A DNA stretch of 47,170 nucleotides, from NCBI GenBank assembly GCA_013214545.1, contig JABSQB010000003.1:101236-148405 (forward strand). Direction: 5' to 3'. Shown here in pieces: positions 42,079-47,170 of this stretch (the stretch's first letter is position 1; every line of letters starts with the position of its first letter). The position numbers and the translations under genes were made by a program. This DNA comes from Henriciella sp. (GTDB lineage: Bacteria; Pseudomonadota; Alphaproteobacteria; Caulobacterales; Hyphomonadaceae). The notes under the pieces are model-generated. The model had not been told where the DNA came from. It did no database searches and saw nothing but the letters and a program-made list of their open reading frames with translations.

Positions 42079-44712
42079 ATGACTAATTCTGCTTCTCAGA
42101 GCTTCGTCAATATTGGCGAGCGTACCAATGTCACCGGATCTGCGCGGTTCCGGAAGCTGATCGTCAATGGCGATTATGCAACCGCGATTGAAGTGGCACG
42201 CCAGCAAGTTGAGAATGGCGCCCAGATCATCGATGTGAACATGGATGAAGGCATGCTGGACGGCGCTGAGGCAATGACCACATTCCTTAATCTGCTTGCC
42301 GCAGAGCCGGACATTGCCCGCGTGCCGATCATGATCGATAGCTCCAAGTGGGAGGTCATAGAAGCCGGCCTGAAATGCGTTCAGGGCAAGGCGGTTGTGA
42401 ACTCAATCTCGATGAAAGAGGGCGAGGATCAATTCCGCGAACAGGCGCGTAAATGCCTGTCTTATGGCGCGGCCGTCGTGGTCATGGCGTTTGATGAGGT
42501 CGGCCAGGCCGACACGGCGCCACGCAAGATCGAGATCTGCCAGCGCGCCTTCAAGATCTTGACCGAAGAAGTCGGCTTCCCGCCGGAAGACATCATTTTC
42601 GACCCGAACATCTTTGCCGTCGCGACCGGGATTGAAGAGCACAACAATTACGCCGTCGACTTTATCGAAGCGACCAAGATTATTCGCGAGACCTGCCCGG
42701 GCTGTCACATCTCTGGCGGGCTTTCCAACGTTTCATTCTCTTTCCGCGGCAATGAGCCGGTGCGCCGGGCCATGCACTCGGTCTTCCTCTATCACGCCAT
42801 TCCGGCCGGTATGGATATGGGCATCGTGAATGCCGGTCAGCTCGACATTTATGATGAGATTGAACCCAAATTGCGCGAGCTGGTTGAGGATGTGGTGCTC
42901 AACCGCAATCCGGAGGCGACGGAAGCCCTGGTTGATTATGCCGAACAGTTCCGCGGCCAGAAAGGCAAGACGGCCGAGAAGGACATGTCCTGGCGCGAGC
43001 TGCCGGTTGCCAAGCGGCTCGAACATGCGCTGGTCAATGGCATTACCGAGTTCATTGACGACGACACTGAAGAAGCCCGCGCCGCCGCGGCGCGCCCGCT
43101 ACACGTCATCGAAGGCCCGCTCATGGATGGCATGAACGTCGTCGGCGACCTGTTCGGGTCGGGTAAGATGTTTCTGCCGCAAGTGGTGAAGTCTGCCCGC
43201 GTGATGAAGGCCGCGGTTGCCTATCTCGATCCGTACATGCAGGCCGAGAAGGAAGAGCTCGGCACGGTCGATGTCTCGAATGGCAAAGTCCTGATGGCGA
43301 CGGTCAAAGGTGACGTCCACGATATCGGCAAGAACATTGTCGGCGTCGTGCTCGCCTGTAACGGCTATGAGATTGTCGATATGGGCGTGATGGTGCCGTG
43401 TGAGGATATTCTTGCGAAGGCCAAGGAAGAGAATGTCGACATTATCGGCCTGTCGGGCCTGATCACGCCGAGCCTCGATGAAATGGTCTATGTCGCGCGT
43501 GAAATGCAGCGCACGGATATGAAACAGCCATTGCTGATTGGCGGCGCGACGACCTCGCCTGCGCACACCGCCGTCAAGATCGACCCGGCTCGCGACAATG
43601 GTCCGACCATTCACGTCACCGATGCGAGCCGCGCGGTTGGCGTGGTCTCCTCCCTGCTATCTGATGATGAGCGCGACCTGTTTGTTGAGACAGCGCAGGC
43701 CAAGTATCAGCGCATGCGCGACAGCCGCGCGGGCGGTCCGCCAAAGCCGCGTCATCCGATCAAGGTCGCCCGCAGCCATGCGCACACGCTGGAGGCGCCG
43801 ACGCCGCCTGCGCCGAGCTTCAAAGGCACCAAAGTGTTCGAGGATTTCGATCTCTCAGAGCTTGCCCGCTACATTGACTGGACGCCGTATTTCTCGAGCT
43901 GGAACCTTGCTGGCCGGTTCCCGCAAATCCTTGACGATGAGATTGTTGGCGAGGCGGCCCGAGACCTGTGGCGTGACACTGAAAACATGATGCAGCAAAT
44001 CCTCGGCCAGGACTGGTTCAAGCCAAAGGCTGTAATCGGTTTCTGGGGCGCGGAACGCGAGGGCGACGACATCAAGCTGGAAACCGGCGACACGTTCCAC
44101 ACGCTGCGCCAGCAAATGGTCAAAGATAATGACCGCGCCAATTTCGCGCTGTCCGACTTCATCGCTGCGCAAGACGACCATATTGGCGGTTTTGCTGTCA
44201 CCTCAGGTCCCGAAGCCGAAGAGATCGCCAAGAAGTTCGAAGCCGACGCAGACGACTATTCCGCCATCATGGTCAAAGCGCTCGCTGACCGGTTCGCTGA
44301 AGCCATGGCCGAGTACATGCACGAACAGGTGCGCAAGACCCATTGGGGCTACGCCTCTGACGAAGCGCTCGACAATGCCGATTTGATCAAGGAAGCCTAT
44401 TCCGGCATCCGCCCGGCACCCGGCTATCCCTGCCAGCCAGACCATACCGAAAAAGAAACGTTGTTTAGATTGCTCGAGGCCGACCGGATCGGCATGGAGC
44501 TCACTTCAAGCTTCGCCATGACCCCAGCTGCCTCCGTCTCTGGTCTCTATATGGCCCACCCTGAAAGCGTCTATTTCGCCGTCGGCCGGATCGAGCGCGA
44601 TCAGGTCGAAGACTATGCGAAGCGGAAAGGCATGGAGTTGCGCGTCGCCGAACGCTGGCTCGGCCCGATCCTGAATTATGATCCCTCCGAAGCTGATCAA
44701 GCGGCAGCTTGA
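42079..44712 (+). CDS. metH: Methionine synthase, pterin/cobalamin/reactivation modules (MetH C-terminal part)
   Basis: An 877-residue protein equal to MetH modules 2-4, working with the separate homocysteine module at 38935. The methyltetrahydrofolate-binding barrel is about 1-280 ([20 protein letters not shown]). The cobalamin helical cap and binding domain are about 300-530, with DVHDIGKN carrying His414 as the cobalt ligand. The SAM-binding reactivation domain is about 570-877 ([38 protein letters not shown]). The start lies 3 bp after the methyltransferase stop. A 12-bp-stem terminator begins at its stop codon. Confidence 0.96.
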   Translation: MTNSASQSFVNIGERTNVTGSARFRKLIVNGDYATAIEVARQQVENGAQIIDVNMDEGMLDGAEAMTTFLNLLAAEPDIARVPIMIDSSKWEVIEAGLKCVQGKAVVNSISMKEGEDQFREQARKCLSYGAAVVVMAFDEVGQADTAPRKIEICQRAFKILTEEVGFPPEDIIFDPNIFAVATGIEEHNNYAVDFIEATKIIRETCPGCHISGGLSNVSFSFRGNEPVRRAMHSVFLYHAIPAGMDMGIVNAGQLDIYDEIEPKLRELVEDVVLNRNPEATEALVDYAEQFRGQKGKTAEKDMSWRELPVAKRLEHALVNGITEFIDDDTEEARAAAARPLHVIEGPLMDGMNVVGDLFGSGKMFLPQVVKSARVMKAAVAYLDPYMQAEKEELGTVDVSNGKVLMATVKGDVHDIGKNIVGVVLACNGYEIVDMGVMVPCEDILAKAKEENVDIIGLSGLITPSLDEMVYVAREMQRTDMKQPLLIGGATTSPAHTAVKIDPARDNGPTIHVTDASRAVGVVSSLLSDDERDLFVETAQAKYQRMRDSRAGGPPKPRHPIKVARSHAHTLEAPTPPAPSFKGTKVFEDFDLSELARYIDWTPYFSSWNLAGRFPQILDDEIVGEAARDLWRDTENMMQQILGQDWFKPKAVIGFWGAEREGDDIKLETGDTFHTLRQQMVKDNDRANFALSDFIAAQDDHIGGFAVTSGPEAEEIAKKFEADADDYSAIMVKALADRFAEAMAEYMHEQVRKTHWGYASDEALDNADLIKEAYSGIRPAPGYPCQPDHTEKETLFRLLEADRIGMELTSSFAMTPAASVSGLYMAHPESVYFAVGRIERDQVEDYAKRKGMELRVAERWLGPILNYDPSEADQAAA

Positions 44713-44738
44713 AAAATCGATCCGGGGGATCGATTTTT
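44712..44738 (+). terminator. Terminator of the methionine operon
   Basis: Arms AAAAATCGATCC (44712-44723) and GGATCGATTTTT (44727-44738) with a GGG loop form a perfect 12-bp stem ending in T5. The first arm begins in the last base of the metH TGA stop. Because the A-run and T-run are symmetric it could also act on the minus strand for the gene ending at 44773. Confidence 0.9.
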
Positions 44739-44772
44739 GGCTGAGGAGGCCGCGGCAGCGGCGCGAAGCTGA

Positions 44773-45348
44773 TCAGGAAGCGGCGTAGCCTACCAAATCC
44801 GGATCCTGTAAGCGCCAGCGCACGTCGTAGCGCAGGTCATAATTCGGCACCAAGACCGAATAGGGATTGGCCTTGATCCGTTCGTGCGAGGGGCGTTTCC
44901 AGATGACGTCATAACTGATCACATGCCAGCCGCTCTGAACCGCGGTGTAAGTGGCGCTGCCAGTATGATAGCCGCCGCGTTCCCAGAAAATGAGTTCATG
45001 ATCCTCAACAAATGGGCGCTGGAAAACGCGGGACAGCCGCGTGCGATAGACTGAAATGCTCATGCCGCCGCGCCCGGCGTTCAGCTCATAATCAATTTCC
45101 ATGGATTGCCCGGCCTCGAGCCAGACTTTCTTGTGATTGAACGGCGCGCCCATAGCGGCGCGGACCCCTGCCCAGCCATGCCAGCGCGGTGTCGTCACAC
45201 CAAAATTCGTGCCGACCCCTCCGCGAGCCCAGCCGAGGCTGTGATAGCCAAGCGTGTTGGGCGCCTTGGCCTTCACATAAGGTGCAACCACCCATCCAAA
45301 AACCAGTGAGGCGAGCCCGACAATGAAGATCGATCCGAACTTTTCCAT
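44773..45348 (-). CDS. Unknown membrane-anchored protein
   Basis: I do not recognise this 191-residue protein. It has an N-terminal signal anchor (about 5-23: GSIFIVGLASLVFGWVVAPYV) with few positive charges before it. A domain of alternating short strands rich in Trp, Tyr, His and Gly follows (YHSLGWARGGVGTNFGV, ELNAGRGGMSISVYRT, TAVQSGWHVISYDVIWKRPS). The second half resembles a beta-sandwich of the kind used for binding at the envelope, but no catalytic motif is seen. It stands alone on the minus strand between the metH terminator and katG. Composition and codon use look like the neighbours. Confidence 0.7.
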   Translation of the reverse strand: MEKFGSIFIVGLASLVFGWVVAPYVKAKAPNTLGYHSLGWARGGVGTNFGVTTPRWHGWAGVRAAMGAPFNHKKVWLEAGQSMEIDYELNAGRGGMSISVYRTRLSRVFQRPFVEDHELIFWERGGYHTGSATYTAVQSGWHVISYDVIWKRPSHERIKANPYSVLVPNYDLRYDVRWRLQDPDLVGYAAS

Positions 45349-45419
45349 CTAGCTCGTCTATCAGATCGAGGTAAAATCGACCGTGACACGGCAATGGAAA
45401 TTTCATCGAATACCCTAAG

Positions 45420-45448
45420 AAAAAAGGCGACGCCCGAAAGCGCCGCCT
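45420..45448 (-). terminator. katG terminator
   Basis: On the minus strand, arms GGCGGCGC and GCGTCGCC (45440-45447 and 45426-45433, one mismatch) with a 6-base loop are followed by six T. It lies 27 bp after the katG stop and before the unknown gene at 45348. Confidence 0.85.
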
Positions 45449-45474
45449 CTTCCAATTTCAATTCGAGCCGAAGC

Positions 45475-47169
45475 CTAGTTCACGTCGAACCGGTCGAGCA
45501 TCATGACCTTGTTCCAGGCCTTGATGAAGTCGCGGGTGAAGCGCTCCTTGGAGTCGCTCTGAGCGTAGATCTCGGCAATCGAACGCAGGATTGAGTTCGA
45601 TCCGAAGACCAGATCGGCGCGGGTGCCGGTATATTTCACGGCACCTGAGGCGCGGTCCTTACCTTCGAACAGCTCTTCGCTGGCATCGGCTGTCCACTCG
45701 GTCGCCATGTCGAGCAGGTTGACGAAATAGTCATTGCTCAGCGTGCCGACAGTGTCGGTCAGCACACCATGGGTCGAGCCGCCAGCATTCGCGCCAAGCA
45801 CACGGAGGCCGCCAACCAGGACGGTCATTTCTGGCGCAGACAGGGTCAGCAACGCAGCCTTGTCGACCAGAAGCTCTTCAGTCGCCCGAGGGTCTTCGGT
45901 CTTCTTATAGTTGCGGAAGCCGTCAAACTTTGGCTCCAGAACCGCGAAGGAGTCGACATCCGTCCACTCTGCCGTGGCATCTGTCCGGCCCGGGGTGAAA
46001 GGCACAGAGGCACCAGAGGCCTTCTCAATCGCCGCGCAACCACCAAGCACGATCAGGTCAGCAAGCGAGACCTGCGTGCCGCTGGCATTGAAGCTTGCCT
46101 TGATCTCTTCCAGTTTCGCGACCACGGCTGGCACACCAGACGAGACATTGACGTCCCAGTCTTTTTGCGGGGCCAGAGCGATGCGGGCGCCATTGGCACC
46201 GCCGCGCTTGTCCGAGTCACGGAAGGTAGAGGCCGAGGCCCAGGCGGCGCTGACCAGCTGCGATACGGTCAGACCAGATCCGAGGATCTGCTCTTTCAGA
46301 GCGGCAATGTCAGCGTCATTGATCAGTGCGCCATTCTGAGCTGGAACAGGATCCTGCCAGATCAGATCTTCGGCTGGTACTTCAGGTCCGACATAGCGGG
46401 ACTTTGGTCCCATATCGCGGTGGGTCAGCTTGAACCAGGCACGGGCATAGGCGTCAGCAAACTTGTCCGGGTTGGCCAGGAAGTCGGCAGAAATCTTGGC
46501 ATAGTCCGGGAACATTTTCAGCGCCATGTCAGCTGTCGTCATCATCAACGGCTGAGTCTTGGACGGGTCATGCGCCATGGGTGCTTCAGGAGCGCCCTGG
46601 CCAGGCTTCGGAGACCACTGAACGTGACCAGAAGGGCTGGTGACCTGCTCCCACTCATATTTGAGCAGGTTTTCGAAATAGGTCATGTCCCAGGTGTCTG
46701 GAGTCGGTGTCCAGGCCCCTTCGAAACCAGCGGTCGTGGTGTCGTCGCCTTTGCCTGAGCCGTGCGTGTTGATCCAGCCGAAGCCCATTTGCTCCATTGG
46801 CGCACCTTCTGGCTCGCGGCCGACCTTGTCTTCCGGGCCAGCGCCATGGCCTTTACCGAACGTATGCCCGCCCGCGACTAGAGCGACGGTTTCTTCGTCA
46901 TTCATCGCCATGCGGCTGAACGTGTCGCGAATGTCGAAAGCCGACTTCAGCGGATCAGGATTGCCGTTCGGACCTTCCGGATTGACGTAGATCAAACCCA
47001 TTTGCACCGCGCCCAGAGGCGTCGCGAGCTCACGCTCACCGGTATAACGCTTGTCGTCGAGCCAATCGGTTTCCGGACCCCAATAGATGTCCTCTTCCGG
47101 CTCAAACCAATCGGCGCGGCCACCAGAGAAGCCAAACGTCTTCATGCCGCACGTCTCCATGCCGACATT
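45475..47169 (-). CDS. katG: Catalase-peroxidase KatG (5' end cut by the window)
   Basis: KatG is the bifunctional heme catalase-peroxidase that removes hydrogen peroxide. The window holds about 564 C-terminal residues; the frame is open to the edge, so the N-terminal quarter, including the distal-heme active site, is outside. Visible: [17 protein letters not shown] (Tyr of the Met-Tyr-Trp cross-link), [28 protein letters not shown] (cross-link Met and proximal His), and the C-terminal duplicated peroxidase half ([60 protein letters not shown]). The ATG at 47160 is internal. An intrinsic terminator follows at 45420. Confidence 0.96.
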   Translation of the reverse strand, partial: NVGMETCGMKTFGFSGGRADWFEPEEDIYWGPETDWLDDKRYTGERELATPLGAVQMGLIYVNPEGPNGNPDPLKSAFDIRDTFSRMAMNDEETVALVAGGHTFGKGHGAGPEDKVGREPEGAPMEQMGFGWINTHGSGKGDDTTTAGFEGAWTPTPDTWDMTYFENLLKYEWEQVTSPSGHVQWSPKPGQGAPEAPMAHDPSKTQPLMMTTADMALKMFPDYAKISADFLANPDKFADAYARAWFKLTHRDMGPKSRYVGPEVPAEDLIWQDPVPAQNGALINDADIAALKEQILGSGLTVSQLVSAAWASASTFRDSDKRGGANGARIALAPQKDWDVNVSSGVPAVVAKLEEIKASFNASGTQVSLADLIVLGGCAAIEKASGASVPFTPGRTDATAEWTDVDSFAVLEPKFDGFRNYKKTEDPRATEELLVDKAALLTLSAPEMTVLVGGLRVLGANAGGSTHGVLTDTVGTLSNDYFVNLLDMATEWTADASEELFEGKDRASGAVKYTGTRADLVFGSNSILRSIAEIYAQSDSKERFTRDFIKAWNKVMMLDRFDVN

Positions 47170-47170
47170 G

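Noticed and set aside
1-47170. CRISPR array, transposase, prophage or tRNA genes
   Set aside because: No regularly spaced repeats, transposase or integrase motifs, or cloverleaf-like sequences with a CCA-proximal T-loop were noticed on either strand.

Overview
The window is high-GC, gene-dense chromosomal DNA from an alphaproteobacterium. It is probably a marine member of the Caulobacterales/Maricaulales (Hyphomonadaceae-like); that placement is an inference from gene content and order, not a computed phylogeny. Supporting clues are def-fmt-truA, a prs / rplY-pth / ychF cluster, an aerobic bc1 complex (petABC), the CCA-transferase / CoA-pyrophosphatase / DUF1285 / MoxR neighbourhood, and a methionine synthase split into two genes. 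No rRNA, tRNA, CRISPR array, insertion sequence or prophage was seen. Both ends cut a gene: ruvB on the left and katG on the right. No gene-free stretch exceeds 300 bases.

Layout. 1-4.1 kb: the end of ruvB, an aldo/keto reductase, a Tat-signal short-chain dehydrogenase, and a secreted or lipid-anchored D-amino-acid-oxidase-like flavoprotein with permuted motif order. 4.1-11.2 kb (minus strand): truA, a GNAT gene, fmt, def, cysK, rmuC, a small membrane protein and ychF. 11.3-16.5 kb: the prs, rplY-pth, ychF housekeeping set (minus strand) is broken twice by plus-strand accessory genes. One is a membrane-anchored TIR-like protein; the other is a BlaI repressor with an M56/M23 double metallopeptidase. 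16.6-22.2 kb: mtnP, then petABC facing hemF-tspO across a shared control region. 22.2-25.0 kb (minus): DUF1285, nudL, a small membrane protein and cca. 25.1-31.8 kb (plus): a tightly overlapping MoxR / DUF58 / BatA-DUF4159 / VWA operon. 31.8-36.9 kb: a GNAT, hydrolase, thioesterase and CPBP-protease group, a second aldo/keto reductase, and mlaA-mlaC. 37.0-44.7 kb (plus): an eight-gene methionine / one-carbon operon. 44.8 kb to the end: an unknown anchored protein and katG.

How the genes work together. The methionine operon starts with an ArsR-type regulator fused to a methyltransferase-like domain, placed under a nearly perfect 30-bp palindrome that abuts its start codon. It continues with metF, the homocysteine-binding half of MetH, four small enzymes, and the B12-dependent half of MetH, all overlapping or almost touching. 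petABC and hemF-tspO join respiratory cytochrome and heme or tetrapyrrole functions. The BlaI gene carries its own operator pair and drives a peptidase that combines an M56 membrane protease with a periplasmic M23 domain.

The observations most worth following are the permuted D-amino-acid oxidase, the palindrome and probable leaderless start of the methionine operon, the M56/M23 fusion with a substituted catalytic histidine, the TIR-like membrane protein lacking the usual catalytic glutamate, and a cytochrome b with an extra hydrophilic insert. No complete, wholly novel system could be demonstrated from sequence alone.
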